This document shows, piece by piece, positions 1-5,452 of a DNA stretch of 5,513 bases. The notes beneath the pieces were generated by a model. It was not told where the DNA came from and did not search any database. It saw only the letters and a program-made list of their open reading frames with translations. This DNA comes from Bacteroidales bacterium (GTDB taxonomy: Bacteria > Bacteroidota > Bacteroidia > Bacteroidales > UBA7960), in assembly GCA_007122505.1 (NCBI GenBank), contig SKTQ01000037.1, forward strand, positions 1 to 5,513. The letters run 5' to 3'. The first letter of the stretch is position 1. Each line of letters opens with the position of its first letter. Made by a program: the position numbers and the translations under genes.

Positions 1-49
1 AAAAATAATACTTTCAAAGATCAACGCAAAATAAATTTGCAAAAAACTA

Positions 50-607
50 CTATCGACGGGCCTTCCACTCTAAATCAGGAATGCCCAGATCATAACCAAT
101 CTTACGGGCCAACACAAAAAAATAATCGGATAAACGATTGAAATACCTGATAACCAGATCGTCAACCTTATCATGCTCGGATAACTCTGTGATGATGCGC
201 TCAGCACGCCGGCATACACATCGGCAAACATGCGCATAAGATACAGCCGGATGACCCCCGGGCAGAATAAAATGGGTCAGCACAGGAAGCACCTCTTCCA
301 TCCGGTCGATTTCCTTTTCCAAAAATAAAATGTCATCATCATGCAGGTGGGGCAAATTCTCAGGTTTACAACCCTCATCGCAAGCCAGCAAAGATTCTGC
401 AGTAAAGACCCTGTCCTGAATCTCCAGCAAAACGGCCCTGTAATGATCCCCAATTTCCTGATCACGCAACAGCCCGATAAACGCATTCAGTTCATCTGCC
501 GTGCCGTATGCTTCAATCTTCAGGTGGTGCTTCGGCACACGCCGGCCACCGAGCAGCGAGGTTTCACCTTTATCGCCACCCTTTGTATAAATTTTCCACT
601 CTTTCAT
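50..607 (-). CDS. PduO-type cob(I)yrinic acid a,c-diamide adenosyltransferase (ATP:corrinoid adenosyltransferase)
   Basis: This 185-residue protein should transfer the 5'-deoxyadenosyl group of ATP to reduced cobalamin, giving adenosylcobalamin in the cytoplasm. Family hallmarks are visible: the N-terminal ATP-binding loop YTKGGDKGETSLLGGRR (residues 7-23), the GTADELNA helix start (35-42), the Arg-rich helix with CRRAER (132-137), and FNRLSDYFF (156-164). Length and motif order match the trimeric PduO/MMAB/YvqK family, not the CobA or EutT types. Three cysteines (128, 130, 132) lie close together, which may only reflect helix packing. The start is the ATG just after an AAGGAG sequence. It follows the ABC ATPase gene by 48 bases and is probably co-transcribed with it. 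No other B12 gene is in the window, so it may serve salvage of corrinoids for enzymes such as methylmalonyl-CoA mutase; that use is inferred. Confidence 0.95.
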   Translation of the reverse strand: MKEWKIYTKGGDKGETSLLGGRRVPKHHLKIEAYGTADELNAFIGLLRDQEIGDHYRAVLLEIQDRVFTAESLLACDEGCKPENLPHLHDDDILFLEKEIDRMEEVLPVLTHFILPGGHPAVSYAHVCRCVCRRAERIITELSEHDKVDDLVIRYFNRLSDYFFVLARKIGYDLGIPDLEWKARR

Positions 608-609
608 CT

Positions 610-615
610 CTCCTT
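610..615 (-). promoter_or_regulatory. Shine-Dalgarno sequence of the adenosyltransferase gene
   Basis: The minus strand reads AAGGAG two bases before the ATG at 607. It supports this start. It is notable because the other leaders here lack such a sequence, as is usual in Bacteroidota. The two-base spacing is shorter than the optimum, so its strength is uncertain. Confidence 0.5.
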
Positions 616-655
616 GGGTGCTTATTTAATGTTCATCGAAAATCGATCATCGGGA

Positions 656-1387
656 TTATTCAACGCCGCCCAGCCTGCTTTGCTCAAGTGTAACAATCTC
701 TGTGTTCTTTTCATCAGATTCCACAAGACCGTCACGCAAACGGATGATCCGGTGGGCATGTTTGGCAATATCCTCTTCATGGGTAACCAGAATAATGGTG
801 TTTCCGGCATCGTGGATATCCTGTAATAGCCCCATAATCTCGATAGAAGTTTTTGTATCTAAGTTCCCGGTAGGCTCATCAGCCAGGATAATGGACGGAT
901 TGTTAACCAGTGCCCTGGCCATAGCCACACGCTGACGCTGACCGCCCGATAACTCATTGGGTTTATGATGTGTACGGTCAGACAACCCAACCTGGTCAAG
1001 AACCTCCAGTGCTCTTTCGCGCCGTTCGTTCCTGGTTCGTCCTGCATACACCAATGGAAGCGCAACATTGTCGAGGGCAGTACTCCTGGGGAGAAGGTTG
1101 AATGTCTGAAAAACAAAACCAATTTCCTTATTACGAATGTCAGCAAGCTCATTGTCGCTCAACTTGCTCACATCATTATTGTTCAGAAAATATCTGCCGC
1201 TGGTGGGGGTATCCAGACAACCCAAAACATTCATCAATGTTGACTTCCCCGATCCGGAAGGACCCATCAGTGCAACATATTCGTTTTTGTTAATTGTCAG
1301 ATTAATCCCCCGTAATGCACGGACCACCTCAAGACCTACCTTGTAATTCTTGCAAATGGCTTCCAGACGTATGATTTCACTTGCCAT
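656..1387 (-). CDS. ABC transporter ATP-binding protein, LolD/MacB type
   Basis: This 243-residue protein is a complete ABC nucleotide-binding subunit that would hydrolyse ATP on the inner face of the cytoplasmic membrane. In order it shows Walker A GPSGSGKST (42-50), the Q-loop in FVFQTFNLLP (Q94), the signature LSGGQRQRVAMARAL (146-160), Walker B IILADEPTGNLD (166-177) and the switch histidine in VTHEED (H203). The FQTFNLLP and DEPTGNLD forms are typical of the LolD/MacB/FtsE-like group, which drives MacB-fold permeases in lipoprotein release, export or mechanotransmission. The frame is open to 1423, but I chose the ATG at 1387 because family members begin near IIRLEAICKNY and because a promoter box lies at 1421-1428, placing the likely transcript start downstream of the longer start. 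No permease gene is adjacent, so the substrate cannot be stated. Confidence 0.93.
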   Translation of the reverse strand: MASEIIRLEAICKNYKVGLEVVRALRGINLTINKNEYVALMGPSGSGKSTLMNVLGCLDTPTSGRYFLNNNDVSKLSDNELADIRNKEIGFVFQTFNLLPRSTALDNVALPLVYAGRTRNERRERALEVLDQVGLSDRTHHKPNELSGGQRQRVAMARALVNNPSIILADEPTGNLDTKTSIEIMGLLQDIHDAGNTIILVTHEEDIAKHAHRIIRLRDGLVESDEKNTEIVTLEQSRLGGVE

Positions 1388-1420
1388 GGATATATATATT
1401 GAATTGAAATTACCTTCCGG

Positions 1421-1428
1421 CAAAGGTA
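1421..1428 (-). promoter_or_regulatory. Candidate Bacteroidota -7 promoter box for the ABC ATPase gene
   Basis: The minus strand reads TACCTTTG, an exact match to the Bacteroidota -7 consensus TAnnTTTG. Transcription would begin about 20-30 bases before the ATG at 1387. No TTG is found 17-23 bases upstream, only a GTGTGTG stretch, so the -33 element is weak or absent. It lies downstream of the redoxin terminator, where a new promoter is expected. Confidence 0.5.
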
Positions 1429-1498
1429 GTGAAAATCAAAAACCGGACACACACATTTCAGATGTAATATCCTGTATTGGTTTTCAGTTTCCTTAAAC

Positions 1499-1557
1499 AA
1501 AAAAAAAGGATGCAACGATTCTGAAATGTTCACTTACTTAGTGAAGCCGTTGCATCC
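1499..1557 (-). terminator. Intrinsic terminator of the thioredoxin-fold operon
   Basis: On the minus strand a perfect 10-bp stem GGATGCAACG/CGTTGCATCC (arms 1548-1557 and 1508-1517) encloses a second 6-bp hairpin, TTCACT/AGTGAA (1529-1534 and 1540-1545). It is followed by nine T residues (1499-1507). It sits about 80 bases after the redoxin stop codon and should end that transcript. Confidence 0.9.
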
Positions 1558-1637
1558 AACTTTGATTTACAGGTCATGAATTAACCGGAACAGATGTCTA
1601 TCAGGTCAGATTTTCCGGGTTGGGTTAAAAACCGGAA

Positions 1638-2240
1638 TTAGTTCTGACGCACTTTTATCGTACAACCGATAGCCCTGGTAACGGCGGGATCCGGTCTTTC
1701 ACCTGCGATCAGCGCATTGATGGCATTTGCGAGGTAACGAACCTGCACTGCAGAAGCGTCACGGGCGTTGTCATCAATAGCACCAATATATGCCACGATG
1801 AATTCATCTCCCACCTTTTCAAGCAGGAAAACATGCGGTGTGTGTGTTGCCCCGTATTGCGGAAAAATTTCCTGGTTGGCGTCAATCACATAATCGAACG
1901 GAAAGTTTTTCTCCTGCGCACGTTCAATCATTTTGGTGAAAGAGTCCCTGGGTTCAACAATGGTATCGTTGGGATTGATGGCCAGCACCGGAAAACCCTT
2001 GGGGGCAAATTCGTTGTGAAGATCAATCATCCTGTCCTCATAGGCCACGACAAACGGGCAATGGTTACAGGAGAAAATCAGAATTACACCGTTGATATCT
2101 TCGTAATCAGACATCGACAGGTAGTTACCGTCAACATTGAGCAACCGGAAATCGGTGGCTACATCGCCGATTTGATAACCCTGTGCAAACAATCCTGCAC
2201 TAAACATACCCATAAGGGCAATCGTGAAAAGTTTTTTCAT
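1638..2240 (-). CDS. Exported peroxiredoxin-like redoxin (thioredoxin family protein)
   Basis: This 200-residue protein begins with a clear Sec signal peptide: basic MKK, a hydrophobic core, and a likely cleavage after A19 (LFA/QG). It is probably periplasmic. The mature part has the AhpC/TSA-type opening GDVATDFRLLNVDG (25-38), then ILIFSCNHCPFV (53-64) with cysteines 58 and 61 as the presumed active-site pair, and THTPHVFLL with the proline expected opposite the active site. The CNHCPFV form and the C-terminal GCTIKV (C193) are typical of the PRX_like1 redoxin group; C193 may act as a third redox cysteine. Its substrate is not known. The frame stays open to 2393, but I chose the ATG at 2240 because it begins the signal peptide. 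The TlpA-like gene ends 34 bases upstream, so the two likely form an operon closed by the terminator at 1499-1557. Confidence 0.9.
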   Translation of the reverse strand: MKKLFTIALMGMFSAGLFAQGYQIGDVATDFRLLNVDGNYLSMSDYEDINGVILIFSCNHCPFVVAYEDRMIDLHNEFAPKGFPVLAINPNDTIVEPRDSFTKMIERAQEKNFPFDYVIDANQEIFPQYGATHTPHVFLLEKVGDEFIVAYIGAIDDNARDASAVQVRYLANAINALIAGERPDPAVTRAIGCTIKVRQN

Positions 2241-2274
2241 TGGTTCAGATTTTGGTTCATAATGTGTAACTAAA

Positions 2275-2775
2275 TTATAACAGGGGTAAAATAATTTCTT
2301 CAAGTTCTTCAAAGGTAAACTCCCGTTGGTAAAACTGCCTGAATTCGCTGTTATAAATAACGGTTGCCGGAATAGCACCCGTCCATTCATCACTTACCAG
2401 TGGTATCCAACGATTGGCGTTGGGTTCATCCAAAAGAAGCACCTCGCTTTGCACATTGTGTGATTCAACAAAGGGAATAACCCTGCTTTCCAGGTGATTG
2501 GGAAAATCCAGGCTCACAAGTAAAACATGTACATTTTGATCTTTGTATGTTGCATAGAGCTTCTCAAAAGCCGGAATCTCCCTTACGCAGGGTGCACACC
2601 AGGTTGCCCAGAAATTGACCACATACACAGTGCCATCGTCTTTGTTTAAACGAGGGGCAAAAGTGTCAAAATCAATAACCTCTATATCCTTGGTAAAATG
2701 TGGTTGACTTCCGTCAATTGCAGGACTGAAAATGATAAATGTAACAAGAAAAAGGCTTATTCGATACAAAAACAT
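2275..2775 (-). CDS. TlpA/ResA-like thiol-disulfide oxidoreductase, exported
   Basis: This 166-residue protein starts with a hydrophobic segment (residues 1-19, MFLYRISLFLVTFIIFSPA) that is a signal peptide or membrane anchor. It continues into a thioredoxin fold with NFWATWCAPCVREIPAFEKL (54-73, cysteines 60 and 63) and the cis-proline in GAIPATVIYN (P136). WCAPC followed by a conserved EIP is characteristic of TlpA/ResA-like proteins, which usually reduce disulfides outside the cytoplasm, for example in cytochrome c apoproteins or in partner redox proteins. The frame extends to a GTG at 2802, but the ATG at 2775 places the hydrophobic segment at the N terminus and follows an A/T-rich leader. 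It is the first gene of a pair with the redoxin at 1638-2240; a shared envelope redox role is inferred from proximity. The partner protein is unknown. Confidence 0.9.
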   Translation of the reverse strand: MFLYRISLFLVTFIIFSPAIDGSQPHFTKDIEVIDFDTFAPRLNKDDGTVYVVNFWATWCAPCVREIPAFEKLYATYKDQNVHVLLVSLDFPNHLESRVIPFVESHNVQSEVLLLDEPNANRWIPLVSDEWTGAIPATVIYNSEFRQFYQREFTFEELEEIILPLL

Positions 2776-2795
2776 GGTTTTAAAATTTGGTTGAC

Positions 2796-2817
2796 ATTTC
2801 ACTATTGCTGGTGAAAT
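2796..2817. promoter_or_regulatory. Perfect dyad ATTTCAC-N8-GTGAAAT in the TlpA-like gene leader
   Basis: Two 7-bp arms (2796-2802 and 2811-2817) are exact reverse complements around an 8-base spacer. The dyad ends 20 bases before the ATG at 2775. It could be a repressor or activator operator, or a hairpin in the mRNA leader. No perfect TAnnTTTG box was found between it and the rny terminator, so the promoter itself is not located. The function is inferred from position only. Confidence 0.35.
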
Positions 2818-2900
2818 TGCTTAAAGGATTATTTTTGATCCTCAACTTAGTATAAAACACAATTATTTTCATTTTGTTTGCAGAGATACTCAAAAGGCAT

Positions 2901-2943
2901 AAAAAAATGGAGGATTAAAACCGGCTAACCCGTTAATCCTCCA
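2901..2943 (-). terminator. Intrinsic terminator of rny
   Basis: A perfect 11-bp inverted repeat TGGAGGATTAA/TTAATCCTCCA (2908-2918 and 2933-2943) has a 14-base loop that can add a short CGG/CCG pairing. On the minus strand it is followed directly by seven T residues (2901-2907). It begins 18 bases after the rny stop codon. Confidence 0.93.
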
Positions 2944-2961
2944 CATTTAATCTTTTCTGTA

Positions 2962-4521
2962 TTACTTGGCATAGGCCACCGCTCTCGTTTCGCGGATCAC
3001 GGTGATTTTTATCTGCCCCGGATAGGTCATCTCAGTTTGGATTTTTTTGCTGAGATCATGCGAAATTTGTTCCGCTTCGGCATCGCTGATCTTTTCACTG
3101 CCAACGATCACGCGCAATTCCCTACCGGCCTGGATGGCATAGGTTTTCACTACTCCCGGGTAGGACAATGCCAGTTCTTCCAGGTCGTTGAGTCGTTTTA
3201 TGTATGATTCAACCACTTCGCGGCGGGCTCCGGGTCTTGCTCCTGAAATCGCATCGCAAACCTGTATGATGGGTGAAATAAGGCTGTTCATTTCCACTTC
3301 ATCGTGGTGAGAACCGATGGCGTTGCAAACTTCAGGTTTTTCCTTATAGCGTTCAGCAAGTTTCATCCCAAGGAGTGCATGTGGCAATTCCGGTTCATTA
3401 TCCGGTACTTTGCCAATATCGTGCAGCAAGGCCGCTCTCTTGGCAATTTTTGGATTCAGTCCCAATTCTGCAGCCATGGTGGCTGCCAGGTTGGCAACCT
3501 CTTTGGAGTGCTGCAAAAGATTTTGCCCGTAGGAGGAACGGTATTTCATTTTACCGACCAGGCGCAGCAACTCATGGTGCATACCATGAATGCCAAGGTC
3601 GATGGCCGTGCGTTTGCCTATTTCAATGATTTCCTGATCGATTTGTTTCTGGGTTTTTGCAACCACCTCTTCGATGCGGGCAGGGTGGATGCGACCGTCA
3701 GAAACAAGTTTGTGCAGTGATAAGCGCGCAACTTCACGTCTTACAGGGTCAAAGCCACTGAGAATAATGGCTTCAGGTGTGTCGTCAACAATTATTTCCA
3801 CTCCCGTGGCTGCTTCCAGGGCGCGGATATTCCGGCCTTCGCGGCCGATAATGCGGCCCTTGATCTCATCGCTCTCGATGGGAAATACAGATACCGAATT
3901 TTCGATGGCCACCTCGGTGGCAGTTCGCTGCAGCGACTGGATCACCAGTTTTTTGGCTTCCATGTTGGCCGATAGCTTGGCTTCATCCAGAATTTCTCTG
4001 ATGTAGGCCTGTGCATCAGCCTGGGCATCCACTTTCAGGGTCTCAACCAGTTGAAGTTTCGCTTCCTGTGCTGACATACCACTGATCGATTCCAGCTTTT
4101 CCAACTGACGTTGGAAAGCTTTGTCCAGTTCAGATTGTTTTTTGTTGAGAATTTCAAGTTGGCTGTTCAGATTATCCCTGATGGCGTTCACTTCATTTTG
4201 CTTTCGCTGGAACTCCTCCATCTTTTGGGAAAAATTGGTTTCTCTTTGTTTGATCTTGTTTTCCGCGGCTGAAAGTTTCTGGTTTTTCTCAGAAACATAT
4301 TTCTCGTGTTCGGACTTTAGCTGAAGAAACTTTTCTTTTGCTTGCAGAATTTTTTCTTTCTTGAGCACTTCAGCTTCAGATACTGCCTCTCTGAGGATAT
4401 GCTGGCTTTTGCGAATAATGCTTTTTCGCATAATGGTGCCGGCGATCAGTATGCCTAACCCGAGAGATATGGCCGCTGCAACAATAATAGGAACAACTCC
4501 GGTTGCAGATAATATGATCAT
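2962..4521 (-). CDS. rny: Ribonuclease Y, membrane-anchored endoribonuclease
   Basis: This 519-residue protein is a full-length RNase Y, which makes initiating cuts in mRNA turnover while attached to the cytoplasmic membrane. It has an N-terminal transmembrane helix (about 7-30), then a long charged coiled coil (about 35-200, rich in Lys, Glu and Gln), a KH RNA-binding domain with the GREGRN loop (226-231), and an HD phosphohydrolase domain with QHS (H338), LLHDIGK (H367, D368), GSHHDE (H405, H406) and VCD (D423). The length and HD position are nearly those of the Bacillus subtilis enzyme (520 residues). No catalytic residue is missing. The ATG at 4521 gives the expected short cytosol-external N terminus before the membrane helix. 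Only 23 bases separate it from the U-tract of the upstream RNA gene, leaving little room for a separate promoter. Confidence 0.98.
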   Translation of the reverse strand: MIILSATGVVPIIVAAAISLGLGILIAGTIMRKSIIRKSQHILREAVSEAEVLKKEKILQAKEKFLQLKSEHEKYVSEKNQKLSAAENKIKQRETNFSQKMEEFQRKQNEVNAIRDNLNSQLEILNKKQSELDKAFQRQLEKLESISGMSAQEAKLQLVETLKVDAQADAQAYIREILDEAKLSANMEAKKLVIQSLQRTATEVAIENSVSVFPIESDEIKGRIIGREGRNIRALEAATGVEIIVDDTPEAIILSGFDPVRREVARLSLHKLVSDGRIHPARIEEVVAKTQKQIDQEIIEIGKRTAIDLGIHGMHHELLRLVGKMKYRSSYGQNLLQHSKEVANLAATMAAELGLNPKIAKRAALLHDIGKVPDNEPELPHALLGMKLAERYKEKPEVCNAIGSHHDEVEMNSLISPIIQVCDAISGARPGARREVVESYIKRLNDLEELALSYPGVVKTYAIQAGRELRVIVGSEKISDAEAEQISHDLSKKIQTEMTYPGQIKITVIRETRAVAYAK

Positions 4522-4544
4522 ATCGTTTCAGATTAATGGTTAAT

Positions 4545-4569
4545 AAAAAAAAACCCGCATTAAATTCAA
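4545..4569 (-). terminator. 3' arm of the RNA closing stem plus U-tract
   Basis: The 3' arm (4552-4569) pairs with 4738-4754 at the RNA 5' end, and is followed by T residues at 4545-4553. Because the pairing partner is nearly 170 nt upstream, termination efficiency may differ from a local hairpin and some read-through into rny is plausible. Confidence 0.6.
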
Positions 4570-4756
4570 CGAGGTTTTATGAAACCCCAATTGTACATAG
4601 CTAGGGGTTCGGCATCCTTCGAACGTCCACTGCCCCTTTCGGGGATACTACCGGCAAGCCGGCAGTATTGAGGCCTGTTCTAGAAATCCCAAAACTTACC
4701 CTAAATTTTAGTAATGTTGAGTTTCAAAAACGTGCATTTGAATTAATGCGGGTTAT
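4545..4756 (-). ncRNA. ssrS: 6S RNA (RNA polymerase regulator), Bacteroidota form
   Basis: This roughly 210-nt non-coding stretch between zapA and rny folds into a rod. A closing stem pairs 4738-4754 with 4552-4569 (17-18 bp, one bulge) and runs straight into nine U residues (4545-4553), so the stem also serves as terminator. Inside is a large A/T-rich open region whose 3' side holds a small hairpin (GGTTT/AAACC, 4573-4586). The upper part has GGG and UUUGG against CCGAA and CCC (4690-4701 with 4604-4612), GAAC/GUUC (4677-4680 with 4621-4624), a 10-bp hairpin with a CUUG loop (4645-4668) and CCCC-GAAA-GGGG (4633-4644). Closing stem, central bubble and apical stem are the 6S architecture, which mimics an open promoter and binds sigma-loaded RNA polymerase. 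Adjacency to zapA also occurs in Proteobacteria. The 5' end is approximate; a promoter is not clear, though GTTCTTTG lies at 4770-4777. A lineage-specific RNA of another kind is not excluded. Confidence 0.8.
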
Positions 4757-4779
4757 ATCGAAATATTTTCAAAGAACGA

Positions 4780-5076
4780 TCAGCTTTCTGATAACATACA
4801 CTCATCCAGTAACTTTTCAACACTTTTCAGTTGGTCCAGCAGATTGGCATGATCCTTTGCTGTATTATCTAAACGTAAAATATCCACAGCAAATTGTAAG
4901 TTAACCATGGCCAGCAAATCTTGTTTGTCACGAAAAGAAAAATTTTTTGCATACTGTTGCATCTTTTCATCTACCAGCTTTGCGGCCTTCCTGTATATCT
5001 CCTCCTCGCGTTCGCTACTGACCCTCAATCTGTAAGGTCGCTCTGCAATTATTACTGAAATAAGTTGATCTGTCAT
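4780..5076 (-). CDS. zapA: Cell division protein ZapA
   Basis: This 98-residue protein matches ZapA, the cytoplasmic factor that binds and cross-links FtsZ filaments at the division site. It begins with the short beta-strand head ISVIIAERPYRLRVSSEREEEIYRKAAKLVDEKM (about 6-39, including the typical G/E-R-PYRL strand and the following helix) and continues with a long helix (about 50-98, including DLLAMVNLQFAVDILRL) that in this family forms an antiparallel tetrameric coiled coil. The length is normal for Bacteroidota ZapA. The start is the only ATG near the head domain. It lies 12 bases after the coiled-coil gene, indicating co-transcription, and about 24 bases before the RNA gene. The assignment rests on pattern and context, since ZapA sequences diverge strongly. 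Confidence 0.87.
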   Translation of the reverse strand: MTDQLISVIIAERPYRLRVSSEREEEIYRKAAKLVDEKMQQYAKNFSFRDKQDLLAMVNLQFAVDILRLDNTAKDHANLLDQLKSVEKLLDECMLSES

Positions 5077-5088
5077 AAGAATTCGTGC

Positions 5089-5373
5089 TTACCTGTTTAA
5101 AAGCACATGAACCTTTTCGATTTCCCGCAAAAGCTCGTTAACCTTTTGCTTTGCCCTGGATGAATCCATTCCATCCATCAATTTTACCGACTGTAAATGA
5201 GTTAACTCTGTCTCCAACTCATTTATGCGGCTGTTCGCAGAGGCCAACTCTTCAAGCAGGCCTCTCTTTTCAATCTCCAGGCTGAGGATTTTTTCACGCA
5301 ACTGCTTGTTAAACAGGACCAGCTTCCTTATCTTAACATCTATTCCTTTAACAATCAATGCTAAATCATCCAT
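5089..5373 (-). CDS. Small coiled-coil protein upstream of ZapA, possibly ZapB-like
   Basis: This 94-residue protein has no recognisable catalytic domain, cysteine, signal peptide or membrane helix. After a short lead it is almost entirely predicted helix with heptad-like spacing of Leu and Ile (about 10-60: IVKGIDVKIRKLVLFNKQLR onward, including LSLEIEKRGLLEELASANSRI). A break at MDGMDSS (about 67-73) is followed by a second helix ending in KVHVLLNR. It is followed by zapA after 12 bases and is almost surely in the same transcript. In gammaproteobacteria a ZapB-like coiled-coil gene also accompanies zapA, so a cell-division scaffold or ZapA partner is a reasonable inference, not a demonstrated homology. 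Two promoter-like boxes lie upstream of its ATG. Confidence 0.8.
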   Translation of the reverse strand: MDDLALIVKGIDVKIRKLVLFNKQLREKILSLEIEKRGLLEELASANSRINELETELTHLQSVKLMDGMDSSRAKQKVNELLREIEKVHVLLNR

Positions 5374-5398
5374 TTACTTTGGACATTAAACCTCAACA

Positions 5399-5433
5399 CA
5401 AAAATACAATATATTTCTTTCAAATATAACAAA
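5399..5433 (-). promoter_or_regulatory. Candidate second promoter of the coiled-coil/zapA operon (proximal)
   Basis: The minus strand has TATTTTTG (5399-5406), another exact TAnnTTTG match, with TTTG (5430-5433) 23 bases upstream. The transcript would have a leader of about 20 bases. The spacing is at the long limit, so this is the weaker of the two candidates. Confidence 0.35.
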
Positions 5434-5452
5434 TATTTAACAAATAATACAA
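5421..5452 (-). promoter_or_regulatory. Candidate promoter of the coiled-coil/zapA operon (distal)
   Basis: The minus strand has TATATTTG (5421-5428), an exact TAnnTTTG match, with TTG (5450-5452) 21 bases upstream, within the spacing reported for Bacteroidota promoters. It lies about 50 bases before the ATG at 5373. The surrounding DNA is very A/T-rich, so chance matches are a real concern. Confidence 0.5.

Noticed and set aside
26..45. Short GCAAA/TTTGC inverted repeat after the adenosyltransferase gene.
   Set aside because: It is only 5 bp, A/T-rich, and is not followed by a T-run on the minus strand, so it is not a convincing terminator.
341..826. A 161-codon open frame on the plus strand opposite the adenosyltransferase and ATPase genes.
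   Set aside because: It is antisense to two genes with strong family motifs and spans their junction. Its translation shows no domain, and nothing supports plus-strand transcription here.
1581..1628. Interrupted inverted repeat (TTAACC...GGTTAA) between the redoxin stop and its terminator.
   Set aside because: The pairing is broken by a 4-base insertion, has a long loop and no U-tract. A much stronger terminator follows.
2241..2393. Upstream extension of the redoxin frame by 51 codons.
   Set aside because: It overlaps the 3' end of the TlpA-like gene, and the residues before MKKLFTIALM are not family-like. The signal peptide begins at the ATG at 2240.
2776..2802. GTG start for the TlpA-like gene, nine codons upstream.
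   Set aside because: The GTG lies inside the dyad at 2796-2817, and the added residues would precede the hydrophobic signal segment without benefit. ATG at 2775 is the better start.
4618..4624. GTTCGAA sequence in the RNA, suggesting a tRNA- or tmRNA-like T-loop.
   Set aside because: The flanks do not form a T-arm, there is no acceptor stem or CCA end, and no tag-peptide frame. The closing stem ending in a U-tract fits 6S RNA.
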